Program-made: the position numbers and the translations under genes
Origin: Planctomycetota bacterium
GTDB lineage: Bacteria; Planctomycetota; Phycisphaerae; Phycisphaerales; Zrk34
DNA: 64,000 nucleotides
Assembly: GCA_016125255.1 (NCBI GenBank)
Contig: WGMD01000029.1
Span: 1-64,000 of the forward strand
Reading direction: 5' to 3'
Notes under the pieces: generated by a model
Database searches by the model: none
Told to the model about the DNA's origin: nothing
The model's input: the letters and a program-made list of their open reading frames with translations, nothing else
In this document: positions 25,659 to 34,515 of the stretch, piece after piece
Numbering within the stretch: position 1 is the stretch's first letter
Layout of the letters: the number at the start of each line of letters is the position of its first letter

Positions 25659-26530
25659 CAGGGCACCCTCATCACCGCCGCCTCGATGAGCGGACTCATA
25701 TCCCATGTCGCCAGCAGCCGTTCCGCCACGATCGTCACCATCGTCGCGCCGACCTGCGTCGCGGCCCGGCTCCAGTTTTCCTGATGCTGGGCCAGCGCGG
25801 CGCGATAGCGTTCCTGCGCGCCGGCGTCGATGAACACTTCGCGCAGTTCGCCCGTCTCGCTGTCGGCGAGCCGGACGCTTCCGCGCTGCGGCGGATCGAC
25901 GTCCGCCTGCGCCAACACCTGCACGACGAGGAGCACCGACGCCCGCGCCGCGATCGGCGCGAGCACCGCCAGCGGGTCGCTCATGAACAGCAGGTCGCTG
26001 ATGATGACACGGATCGATTGCGAGCGCCATGACGGCGGGGCCTGTTGCATCGACTCCGCCAGCGAGCCGGCGTGAGTGAAATCGACATGATCCCACAAGG
26101 TCGGTGCGTCCGCGCCACGCAATACCGGCGTGCATCCTTCGCCGGCGAGATAGGTCGCATGGGTGTACGAGCTGTTCGTCGCCGCCGCCGTGATCGACGC
26201 CGCGGCGCCCAGCGTGCCTTCGGCCTTGCGGCTGTCGGGCAGGTCCATCGAGGCCGACCCGTCGATAAGCAGGTCCACGTGCGGCGTGACCTCCTCGCGG
26301 TAGAGCTTGATGTTGAGCCGATCGCTGCGGGCGTAGGCGGACCAGTCGATGCGGCGAAGATCGTCGCCCGGTTGATACTCGCGATGTTCCTTGAATTCGA
26401 GACTCGAACCGGCGTGTTGTCCGACCTGCGCCCCAGTGAGGCCCATCGGCACGCGCCGTGGCATCGACAGGGCGTAGCGCGCCCCCGCCGTCTCTCCCGC
26501 GATCAGAGATTGCCGCAACGCCTCACGCAT
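25658..26530 (-). CDS. DUF58 domain protein
   Basis: 290 aa. The family core is HREYQPGDDLRRIDWSAYAR at residues 49-68, followed by a VWA-like fold with D90-x-S92-x-S94 (LLIDGSASM). DUF58 proteins are regular partners of MoxR ATPases. It begins 3 nt after the ABC permease stop and its own stop overlaps the BatA-like gene. No membrane span is obvious, so it is probably cytoplasmic or membrane-associated. The molecular role of the family remains poorly defined. A second DUF58 gene lies at 37062 in the opposite operon. Confidence 0.88.
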   Translation of the reverse strand: MREALRQSLIAGETAGARYALSMPRRVPMGLTGAQVGQHAGSSLEFKEHREYQPGDDLRRIDWSAYARSDRLNIKLYREEVTPHVDLLIDGSASMDLPDSRKAEGTLGAAASITAAATNSSYTHATYLAGEGCTPVLRGADAPTLWDHVDFTHAGSLAESMQQAPPSWRSQSIRVIISDLLFMSDPLAVLAPIAARASVLLVVQVLAQADVDPPQRGSVRLADSETGELREVFIDAGAQERYRAALAQHQENWSRAATQVGATMVTIVAERLLATWDMSPLIEAAVMRVP

Positions 26531-26533
26531 GAA

Positions 26534-28048
26534 TCAGCTCACCGCCTGCGTCGGCGCCGCCGCCTCGGCGACCGGGGCCGCCGTCTCCAGCGGCTTGAAC
26601 GCGGCGAAGCTCGAGAGGATGAACCGGAGGTTGAGCACGAACGACACGCCCAGCCAGATCGACGCCGTGACCTGCGCTTCGTAAAGGTGACGATCCTGAA
26701 ACACCATGAACGGCACGGTGATGAACCAACCCACGGGCAGGCGCTCCCACGGCCGATCCGCCGCCAACAGCGCGACGATGAACGGCACCATCGTGCCGAT
26801 CGCCATGATGATCAGCGCCAATGCGTAGGTATTGCTGGGCGTAATGAACCGGCGCAGGAGCCAGTGTCGGATGAACAGCGCCGTCAGCGCGTACGCTCCG
26901 AAATATCCGACGAGCGGCATCATCGCGCTGATGACGTCGACGAAGTCGGATCGATGCGAGAATGATGAGAACTGGATGCTCCACCACCAGGCCGCCCCGA
27001 ACGTCGCCGCCGACATGAGGAGGATCCATACGATTCCCCCCGCCGCGCCACTATAGAGCACGAACGCGCCCAAACGCAGCAGACCGAATCGGGGAATCAT
27101 GCTTTGAATGCGGGGTCCGATCTGATCGCGCTCGCTGACGCAGACAAGGATCGCCGCGCACGCCACGACCGAGGCGATGCACAGCCAGAACACCACCGGT
27201 TCCAGATCGCCCACCGCATAGCTCCAGCCGAAGCAGAACAGGCCCATGATGAGCCAGACGCTCATCAGATACAGCCGAACGGACAGCGCCCGATTGGATG
27301 TGGGCGGGCTGACCATGGCGACCGCGAGCGTGAAGAGCAGACCTGTCGACGCCAGAAGGCACAGTACGATAGTCACAATCGGCGCCCAGAAGTCCCAGGC
27401 GCCGCCGCCGGTTCGGCCGCCGAACATGATGTAGGTGGAGGTGATGCCGATCGTGAATCCGTACGTGATAATCAATGCCGCCAGGCCCGACAGCGCCATC
27501 AGCGACTTGAGCACGCGATTCGCCGGGATACAAGCCAGAAACAGCGAGAACATCACGCATGTCGCGACCACGACGAAATCGATCGCCAACAGCAGGAAAA
27601 TCGTCGGCAGGTCGATCCCGCGCAAGAGGAACGTCAGCGACATGAACGGCATGCAGGCCGAGTAGATGAGCACCGTGATGATCAGCGCGGACAGAAATTT
27701 GCCCCAGATGATCGATCGCGGGCGGATCGTGGTGACGTACAGCAGATCGACATGCGTGTCGGACCGCTCGGCGTTGAGCCGCAGCGAGGCGTACGCGGGG
27801 ATGAACAGGAGGCAGGTCCCGAGCAGGATCGCCATGAGCGTGATGAACACATCGCGCCCGCCGGTGAAGTCCGACGCGTCCATGTCCTCCATGAGCAGGA
27901 ACAGGCCGATCGTGACCATCTGCACGATCAGGAACAGCATCAGAACTGATGCGACGAACCGCCCCGCCACCGCCTGCCGCAGCTCCTTGACGACGATCGG
28001 GTTCATCCGGTCGTCGAGCTTCGTCATCACCGTGTTGAACGCGCTCAC
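26534..28048 (-). CDS. ABC transporter permease
   Basis: 504 aa from GTG 28048, overlapping the ATPase stop (GTGA), with GGAG upstream. About 10-12 hydrophobic spans. The start NPIVVKELRQAVAGRFVASV and the LYVTTIRPRSIIWGKFLSAL segment are typical of ABC-2-type permeases used for export or membrane remodelling. Its ATPase is the preceding gene. An ABC exporter inside a MoxR/VWA operon suggests that the system moves or assembles something at the envelope; the substrate is unknown. Confidence 0.85.
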   Translation of the reverse strand: MSAFNTVMTKLDDRMNPIVVKELRQAVAGRFVASVLMLFLIVQMVTIGLFLLMEDMDASDFTGGRDVFITLMAILLGTCLLFIPAYASLRLNAERSDTHVDLLYVTTIRPRSIIWGKFLSALIITVLIYSACMPFMSLTFLLRGIDLPTIFLLLAIDFVVVATCVMFSLFLACIPANRVLKSLMALSGLAALIITYGFTIGITSTYIMFGGRTGGGAWDFWAPIVTIVLCLLASTGLLFTLAVAMVSPPTSNRALSVRLYLMSVWLIMGLFCFGWSYAVGDLEPVVFWLCIASVVACAAILVCVSERDQIGPRIQSMIPRFGLLRLGAFVLYSGAAGGIVWILLMSAATFGAAWWWSIQFSSFSHRSDFVDVISAMMPLVGYFGAYALTALFIRHWLLRRFITPSNTYALALIIMAIGTMVPFIVALLAADRPWERLPVGWFITVPFMVFQDRHLYEAQVTASIWLGVSFVLNLRFILSSFAAFKPLETAAPVAEAAAPTQAVS

Positions 28049-28980
28049 TGGACTTCTCCGCTGGTGATGGTCATGAACAGTTCCTCAAGGTCCGCCTGAC
28101 GCTGGCGGAATTCGGCGATTCGGAAGTTGCGGCGGAGCAGCTCGGCGAGCAGGTCGCAGCAGGTTTCCTCGTCGCCGAGCACGTCAGCTTCGACGCTCGG
28201 CCCGGCGAGTCGGGCGGCGTTGACATTGGGCATCTCCAGCAGCGCCTTGCAGAGCACTTGCGGGTCGCCGAAGGGACGGATGATCATCGTCCGGTGCGGC
28301 GCGGCGCCTTCGCCGTGTTCGATCGTCGCGAGCGTGCCGGCGCGAAGGATGCGGCCCTTTTCGATGATCACCGCGCCGTCGCAGATTTCAGCCAGCTCCG
28401 TGAGGATGTGCGAGCTGATGAGGATCGCCTTGCCCTGCTTGGAGAGTATCTTCAAAAGCTCGCGCAGCTCGACGCGCGCCCGCGGGTCCAGCCCCGCGGC
28501 GGGTTCGTCCATGATCAAAAGCGGCGGATCATGCACCAGCGCCCGCGCCAGCGATACGCGCTGCTTCATGCCTTTGCTCAGCGCATTGAGCATCTTGTGA
28601 CGGATGCCCATCAGGTTCGTGAACTCCTCGACGCTTTCGACGACCTGCTGGCGCTTGGGCGAGTGAATGCCGTAGGCCCGGGCGAAGAAGTCGATGTATT
28701 CATGCACGGAGATGTCGCGGTGCACGGGCAGCGCGTCGGGCATGTACCCGATCATGCGTCGGGCGTGCTCGGGGCGCTCCACGACGCTGTGCCCGTTGAT
28801 CGTCGCGTCGCCGGCGGTCGGTTCGTCAAGCGTGGCGAGGATGCGCATCGTGGTGGTCTTGCCCGCGCCGTTGGGTCCGACGAAGCCGAAGATCTGGCCC
28901 GACTCGAAGCTGAAGCTGATGTCATCGACGGCCTTGGTCGTGCCGAAGTATCGCTGAAGATGGGTCACTTCGACTTTCAT
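28045..28980 (-). CDS. ABC transporter ATP-binding protein
   Basis: 311 aa from ATG 28980, overlapping the upstream stop (ATGA). Walker A is GPNGAGKTT (35-43). The signature LSKGMKQRVSLARAL precedes Walker B LLIMDEPAAGLDP, and the H-loop is in ILISSHILTEL. A C-terminal extension of about 85 residues (TMIIRPFGDPQ onward) resembles those of ABC-2 exporters. The open frame continues upstream to 29421, but that part overlaps the neighbouring gene and is not coding. Works with the permease at 26534-28048. Confidence 0.9.
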   Translation of the reverse strand: MKVEVTHLQRYFGTTKAVDDISFSFESGQIFGFVGPNGAGKTTTMRILATLDEPTAGDATINGHSVVERPEHARRMIGYMPDALPVHRDISVHEYIDFFARAYGIHSPKRQQVVESVEEFTNLMGIRHKMLNALSKGMKQRVSLARALVHDPPLLIMDEPAAGLDPRARVELRELLKILSKQGKAILISSHILTELAEICDGAVIIEKGRILRAGTLATIEHGEGAAPHRTMIIRPFGDPQVLCKALLEMPNVNAARLAGPSVEADVLGDEETCCDLLAELLRRNFRIAEFRQRQADLEELFMTITSGEVQ

Positions 28981-30821
28981 CGTGGTGCGAGCTCCGTGAT
29001 GCCGTAGACAAGACTGGTTGAAGGACGCACGGCCGCGCCTTCGAGGCCGGGTTCCAGGAAAATCGCGTTGTCGAGCACCGCCAGGTATTCGCCCTGTCCC
29101 AACATCGGCACGGTTTCGTTCTCGCCGTTGTATAGAATTTCCGAATCGAGCCAGTTGGATCCGAAGATCATGCGGCGGCTCTCGGGCGTCGAGGCGATCT
29201 TCATCTTCGACGGCTCGAGGTTCATCTTCGCCCCCGCGGCGACATGCTCGGCGGCGTACGCCTTGCCGTCGGTGTGCACGTAGTAGAACCGGCGGAGATC
29301 GGCGGTGAACCCGTTGGTGGCGGTCAGCGTGCCGTCGGGCTCGACGGCGACGGCGATGCGCTGACGTTCCAAATGCGGCTTGCGGAGGCGGAAATGAGCC
29401 GGGACGCGCGATGTGACCCATCCGCTTTCAAGATGCTGATCCGTCGTCCAGTCGATGCCGCGAAGCTGGCCGCCTTCGTTGTAGTTGGCGCTGCGTATCT
29501 GCGGGATCAGTTCGGTATCGTAGCTGAAATGCAGGCCGTCGCCGGGCGCGATCGGGGCGTAGAACGCGGTCCATCCGATCGTCGCCGCACGGTGCGTCCG
29601 CTGATCGAGAATGGTGATCGTCTGAGCGCGGCGGTGCGGCGTCCAGCCCTCGGCGAGGAAGTTGTAAGTGAACACCGCGGCGCAGGCCACGAATGAAATC
29701 GCCGGCACGGTCCACAGCAGCCATATCCGCCGTTTCATCCTGCTCAGCACCACGAGATTGACCGGCCCAATAAGCACGGCGAACAGCAGCATCAACACGA
29801 AGAGCCCGCGCACCGGCACGCCGATGTTTTCAATGACGGGCATCGCCTTGTTGGCGTCGCTGACGGTCATGACGCCCGCGTAGGGCGCAGCGGAAGCGCT
29901 GGCGATCTGTGTGACGGCGGACCACTGACTGATGTTCCACTTGCCGGGATTGTCTCCGGCAATGACCTGCACAACGCCGAAGCCGAGGAAGTAGCGCGTA
30001 TTGCCGGCATTGAGCCGCACCGGCGTGCTCCGCCAATCGGCCGGCGGGGTGTAGTCGCCGACGACGATCAGCGATCCGCCCACTTCGACATAGTTTTGCA
30101 GCGCGTTGAAGGCCGGCTGCGTGAGCTTGCTCATCTCCGGCGCCGTGACCATCACCGCATCGAACCGCGAGTACGCCAGCCATTGATCGCCCCATGCACT
30201 CGTCGGCACATCGCTGCGGATGAATTCGCGCGTTGATCCGCTGTGTCGGCCGTAGCCGCTGTATCCGCTCGCAGGCGCCGGATAGGCGGCGTCGTAGCTG
30301 CGCTCAAGGTCGGTCTGGTTCATGGTGTTGGAGATGAAGAACTCCATCGTGACCGGCGACCCGCCGCCGCCGTATCCGCCGTACCCGTAGATGCCCGCGT
30401 AGCTGGCGGAGTCCATATGACTGAACCCGCCGCCGTGCAGCGTCTTGCGGCTGACGCGGCCGTCGATCGTCACGCCCACGCTGTTGCCCGTGATCGCCAG
30501 CGGCGGCTGGAGCAGACTCACATGCACCGTCGCGCCCGCAGCGACCGTCACCGTGCGGCTCATGCGGTAAAGGCCCGCGTTGTACCCCTGCTCGCGCGGT
30601 GCGAACAGCGTCACCTCATGCGACGACTTGGCGGAGTGGTTCACCACCGTGAACGCATATTCGGCGTAGCTGTGCTCGGTGTCGCCGGCGGGATAGGACT
30701 GCTGCGTGATCTCCAGATCATCGAATGTTTCCGCGTTCGCGCTTCGCGCGATCAGAGACATCAAGAGACACGCCCCGGCGAGAACCCGCCGGCGCCTGAT
30801 GGACCATCGTGATTGGATCAT
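28977..30821 (-). CDS. Exported Gly/Tyr-rich membrane protein of unknown function
   Basis: 614 aa from ATG 30821, overlapping the MoxR stop. A basic N-terminus and signal peptide (cleavage likely after SANA, residue 30) lead to a large exported region. A glycine/tyrosine-rich loop occupies about 139-156 and 184-192 (IYGYGGYGGGGSP). A GATase-like segment follows (NYVEVGGSLIVVGDYTPP). Two spans come next (339-360, with IGPVNLVVLSRMKRR, and 366-388), then another soluble domain. Similar proteins are common beside ABC ATPases in planctomycetes, from general knowledge. The role may be as a periplasmic partner of the ABC exporter; this is inference. Confidence 0.7.
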   Translation of the reverse strand: MIQSRWSIRRRRVLAGACLLMSLIARSANAETFDDLEITQQSYPAGDTEHSYAEYAFTVVNHSAKSSHEVTLFAPREQGYNAGLYRMSRTVTVAAGATVHVSLLQPPLAITGNSVGVTIDGRVSRKTLHGGGFSHMDSASYAGIYGYGGYGGGGSPVTMEFFISNTMNQTDLERSYDAAYPAPASGYSGYGRHSGSTREFIRSDVPTSAWGDQWLAYSRFDAVMVTAPEMSKLTQPAFNALQNYVEVGGSLIVVGDYTPPADWRSTPVRLNAGNTRYFLGFGVVQVIAGDNPGKWNISQWSAVTQIASASAAPYAGVMTVSDANKAMPVIENIGVPVRGLFVLMLLFAVLIGPVNLVVLSRMKRRIWLLWTVPAISFVACAAVFTYNFLAEGWTPHRRAQTITILDQRTHRAATIGWTAFYAPIAPGDGLHFSYDTELIPQIRSANYNEGGQLRGIDWTTDQHLESGWVTSRVPAHFRLRKPHLERQRIAVAVEPDGTLTATNGFTADLRRFYYVHTDGKAYAAEHVAAGAKMNLEPSKMKIASTPESRRMIFGSNWLDSEILYNGENETVPMLGQGEYLAVLDNAIFLEPGLEGAAVRPSTSLVYGITELAPR

Positions 30822-31867
30822 GTGGATTGCGCCGCTCCGGAAATCTGCATGTCGGCGGGAAGATTCAGCCCGGTTTCGTCCATCTGTTCGAGCAGGCCGG
30901 CGATCACGTCGCGCGTTCCGACCTTGTCGAAGCGGGCTTTGTAGTTGAGGATCATGCGGTGATTGAGGACCGCGGCGGCGATGGCCCGCACATCCTCGAA
31001 CCCGACCGTCGGACGCCCGGCAAGCAGGGCGTACCCGCGCGATGCCTCTGCCATCGCAATCGCCGCACGTGGCGACGCGCCGTACGACACATATTGCGTC
31101 ACCTGATCCGTCGCCTCCGCGTTGCCCGGATGCGTCGCCGACACAAGCCGGGCGATGTAACGCGCGACCGGCTTGGGCAAGAAGATGCGGTCCATCACGG
31201 CGAAAAGAGTGTGGAGATCTTGATCGCTCATGGCCCATTCCGCCTTGGGCGTCTCGCCCCGGCGGCGCGTGCCGATGATCTTCTCGAGCACTTCCGCGTT
31301 CACGTCGCCGACGTGCAGCTTGAAGAGGAAGCGATCGAGCTGCGCTTCGGGCAGCGGATACGTCCCTTCCAGTTCGATGGGGTTCTGCGAAGCAAGCACG
31401 AAGAACGGGTCGGGCAGCTTGCGGGTGACGCCCATGAGCGTGACGCTGCGCTCCTGCATCGCTTCGAGCATCGCCGACTGCGTCTTGGGCGAAGCGCGGT
31501 TGATTTCGTCGGCGAGCAGGAGGTTGGTGAACACCGGACCGGGCTGGAAGACCATCTGGCGCTGACCCTGCGCGTCTTCCTGGAGGATGTGATTGCCGAG
31601 GATGTCGCCGGGCATGAGGTCGGGCGTGAACTGCACGCTGCCGAACTGAAGATGCATCAGTTCGCCCAGCGCTTTGACCAGCGCGGTCTTGCCCACGCCC
31701 GGCAGACCTTCGAGCAGAATGTGCCCCCGTGCCAGGATGCCGACGAGCACCATGCGATGCACATCGGCGCGGCCCAGAAGTATGCGATCCAGTTGTTCGA
31801 GCAGTTTGCCGGTGACCTGAGACGCGGGCTCGAGTTCGGCGGGTTGGAGAAGCGTCGCCTGATTCAT
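30818..31867 (-). CDS. MoxR-family AAA+ ATPase
   Basis: 349 aa from ATG 31867; a GTG at 31882 overlapping the previous stop would add five residues. Walker A is GLPGVGKT (54-61) and Walker B LLLADEIN (D120, E121). QFTPDLMPGDILG, SQNPIELEGTYPLPEAQLDR and a C-terminal lid follow. MoxR ATPases act as chaperone-like partners of VWA proteins, typically with DUF58. All ATPase motifs are intact. Paralogous to the MoxR at 36018 in the divergent operon, with the same core motifs but clear differences elsewhere. Confidence 0.92.
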   Translation of the reverse strand: MNQATLLQPAELEPASQVTGKLLEQLDRILLGRADVHRMVLVGILARGHILLEGLPGVGKTALVKALGELMHLQFGSVQFTPDLMPGDILGNHILQEDAQGQRQMVFQPGPVFTNLLLADEINRASPKTQSAMLEAMQERSVTLMGVTRKLPDPFFVLASQNPIELEGTYPLPEAQLDRFLFKLHVGDVNAEVLEKIIGTRRRGETPKAEWAMSDQDLHTLFAVMDRIFLPKPVARYIARLVSATHPGNAEATDQVTQYVSYGASPRAAIAMAEASRGYALLAGRPTVGFEDVRAIAAAVLNHRMILNYKARFDKVGTRDVIAGLLEQMDETGLNLPADMQISGAAQST

Positions 31868-31874
31868 GGACGAA

Positions 31875-34361
31875 TTACTCACGCTGAAAGTACGCCTGCA
31901 CCGCCGCGCGATGCTTGGGCAGAACGGTTTGCTTCACAGCCGAGCCCCCGCCGGCGTCGGTTCCCGACAGGGCGCCCGACGCGGTGACCGGTTTGGCATC
32001 CACAAGCTGCGGCGCGCCCAGACTCACGCCGACCATCTGGCTCTTCTTGAGTGCGTCCATGTCCGCTTCAGGCAATTCCTGCTGCGTGAACTTGGCGCCG
32101 GACTCGCTGGCCGGGTCTTTCCATGTGAGCGGCGCATCGCCGCGCCCGCGGCTGATCCCGCCCTGCCCCGGCATGCCCCACGCGCTCATCATCGACGACA
32201 TCGACGAACTGCCCGCGTTCTCCGCCAAGAACGCCGCCAATCCCTTCGAATCGCATTGGCCCGCCTCTCCCATCTTGCTGAGCATCTTCGGGTCCACCAG
32301 CTTGACCTTCACCAGCCGGCCCATCCGATTCGAAAGCCCCAGCTTGCCGTTCTGGCACGCGCCCGCGGAGGCGAGCAGTTGCTTGAGCTCCTCCGGCGTA
32401 AGCTGCCGCGGCGGAGGAAGCAGCGCATAATCGTCTTCCGTCAAATGCAGGTCGCGCATCGCCGAGTCGATGAGCCCAAGCGTCTCGTCATTGAGCGTCG
32501 GCAACTGGTTCGCCTCAAGTTGATGCGACTCGAGCTTGGCTTCGAGAATCTGCATCTCGTCGTCTTCGAGCCAGTCGTCAGCCAGCAGGCGCCAGATCAA
32601 CTCGATCGCCTGCGAATCGACGATGCCCACGTGCCGACTGAACCCGCCGGCATTGGACATCTGCTTCGCCGCCTCGCCCATGGCGGCTTTCATCATGGCC
32701 GGATCGACCTGGCTTAAGGCCGCGCCGATCTGATTCGCCGACGGCAGTTTCCCGCCGAGCAGCTTCTTGACGTCCGCCAGTTGTTCGTCGCTGACGACGC
32801 CCGCCGCCTTCGCCTGCTCGGCGATCTGCGGAAGCTGATCGGTCAGCGACTCGACCGCCGGGGCCAGCCCTTCGGGATCGATCAGTCCTTCGCCGCCCTT
32901 GAGGGCCGCTTCGTCGATCTGCCGCGTGGCGAGCTGCCACATGAGCTTCGCCCCCGCGCGCTCGGCCATCGTCGTGTGCTCCGCCTCGAATTGCACGCGC
33001 ATCAGCGCCAGATGCACCTTGAGCACCGTCGCCGGGTCGATGCCTTCGCGGAGGTAAATCTGCCGATACTTCTTGCCGTTGGCCGCCGCCTGCATCAGTT
33101 CCTGAAGCTGCTTGAGCTCCTCGCTGGTGAGCCGCTGGGCCTGGTCATTGGGGATCAGCGCGAACTGATCTTCCTTGAGTCCCATGTCCTTGAGCGCCTG
33201 CTCCAGCGTCTGAAGCTGCTCGTCGGAGATCGGCCCAAGCTCCGACTTGGCCATCTCCATGTCCGCAAGTTCCTTCTTGAGCTTCTCGCGCTCCGCCTTG
33301 TCGATCTTGTTGTCCGTCAGCGCATCGCGGATTTCCTTGAGCCGGTTCTCATCGACCTCGCTCATGTGTTTGGGCGAGAGGCCGAGCTTTTCCATGGCGT
33401 CGCGAATCTTGTCGAGTGTGGCCTGATCGAGCTTGTCGCTCAGGAACACCTGCTTCATCTGCTTCGCCTCGTCGGGCGTCATCTTGCTCGGGTCGGCCTT
33501 TTCCTTGTTAAGCGCTTCCTTGAACTGCTGATTCTGGTCGGCAAGCTGCTTGAGTGTCTGACTCAGCTCCGACATCGCCGCGGCGGCGAGCTGCGCATCG
33601 AGCATCGGCTGAGGCGACTGCTGATCCGCCGCCACCGCTTCCGCCAGCGCCTGCGCCTGCGCCATCTTCTGCGTCTGCGCCACGCCCTGCTCCGCCGCCT
33701 GCTGTGCGGCCTTCTCGAGCGTGTCCTTCAGATGATCGAGCGATTCCCATGTCTTGACCGGATCGTCCGCCGACGCCTCCGCCTTGACCTGTTCGAGCTT
33801 CTCGGTCAGCTCGTCGGCCCGCTTCTCGTCGATGACTTTCTCTTCCTTGAGCGTGTCGATCTGCTCGGCGATCTTGTCGGCCTGGTCGCCGATGTCCAGC
33901 GGACGCGGCGCGTGAATCGTCATCAGTCGCTGCGGCACCGCGAAGCTCACCGCCGCGAACGCCATCGCACACCAAAGCAATGTCCACGCCCTGCCGCTCC
34001 GCCACTCAACCCGCGGCCCGCGCACCTGCGGCGTCCGCGCCCCCCATTCCCCCAGCGGCGTCTCGTTGGCCGCCATGATCAATCCGCCCGCACGCCCGTG
34101 ACGATCCAATAGCGCCCGCACGCTCGCCGCCTCCGGCACGCGCCGCCGCGCCATCGCCATCGCCCCGATCAAGACCGGCACCAACCCCGCGAAGCCCCAC
34201 AACATGGGCTCCCGCGCCACGCCGACCGCCGCCCGCGACACGAGCACGACCGTGCCCAGCAGCAGCAACCACGCCGCCATGCCCGCAAGGGCGAAACGCA
34301 TGCTCATCACACGCATGACGTGTCCGCGAAACTGCGAAATCCCGACCTGGCTCTGATCCAC
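31875..34361 (-). CDS. Large coiled-coil membrane protein with internal repeat
   Basis: 828 aa. GTG 34361 is preferred because GGGAGG lies 8 nt upstream; the longer TTG start at 34379 is less likely. Membrane spans at about 23-44, 53-71 and 125-143 precede a long coiled-coil and helical region (about 160-300 and beyond). A repeated unit of about 65 residues occurs at 380-444 and 624-694, with the shared core LxEDxxALxP...LTxEELKQL, then a Gly-Lys turn and a VDPxxL-like segment. The tail ends KHRAAVQAYFQRE, close to the end of the paralogue at 42307. Heads the minus-strand MoxR operon. Function unknown; a scaffold on which MoxR and VWA proteins act is one guess. Confidence 0.75.
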   Translation of the reverse strand: MDQSQVGISQFRGHVMRVMSMRFALAGMAAWLLLLGTVVLVSRAAVGVAREPMLWGFAGLVPVLIGAMAMARRRVPEAASVRALLDRHGRAGGLIMAANETPLGEWGARTPQVRGPRVEWRSGRAWTLLWCAMAFAAVSFAVPQRLMTIHAPRPLDIGDQADKIAEQIDTLKEEKVIDEKRADELTEKLEQVKAEASADDPVKTWESLDHLKDTLEKAAQQAAEQGVAQTQKMAQAQALAEAVAADQQSPQPMLDAQLAAAAMSELSQTLKQLADQNQQFKEALNKEKADPSKMTPDEAKQMKQVFLSDKLDQATLDKIRDAMEKLGLSPKHMSEVDENRLKEIRDALTDNKIDKAEREKLKKELADMEMAKSELGPISDEQLQTLEQALKDMGLKEDQFALIPNDQAQRLTSEELKQLQELMQAAANGKKYRQIYLREGIDPATVLKVHLALMRVQFEAEHTTMAERAGAKLMWQLATRQIDEAALKGGEGLIDPEGLAPAVESLTDQLPQIAEQAKAAGVVSDEQLADVKKLLGGKLPSANQIGAALSQVDPAMMKAAMGEAAKQMSNAGGFSRHVGIVDSQAIELIWRLLADDWLEDDEMQILEAKLESHQLEANQLPTLNDETLGLIDSAMRDLHLTEDDYALLPPPRQLTPEELKQLLASAGACQNGKLGLSNRMGRLVKVKLVDPKMLSKMGEAGQCDSKGLAAFLAENAGSSSMSSMMSAWGMPGQGGISRGRGDAPLTWKDPASESGAKFTQQELPEADMDALKKSQMVGVSLGAPQLVDAKPVTASGALSGTDAGGGSAVKQTVLPKHRAAVQAYFQRE

Positions 34362-34369
34362 GGCGAACG

Positions 34370-34375
34370 CCTCCC
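34370..34375 (-). promoter_or_regulatory. Shine-Dalgarno supporting GTG 34361
   Basis: GGGAGG on the minus strand, 8 nt before the GTG. It decides the start of the coiled-coil gene against the upstream TTG. Confidence 0.6.
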
Positions 34376-34515
34376 GCAAGGGCTCGACACATTATCCGCC
34401 ATCCGAACCAAAACATCCAGCCGTCTGACCATATTCGCCAATCGTCCCCTTCGAATTGTCACTATTGAAAAGACGTTCGAGGATGCGATGCGGTTCTGTG
34501 CGATCGCAAATATTC

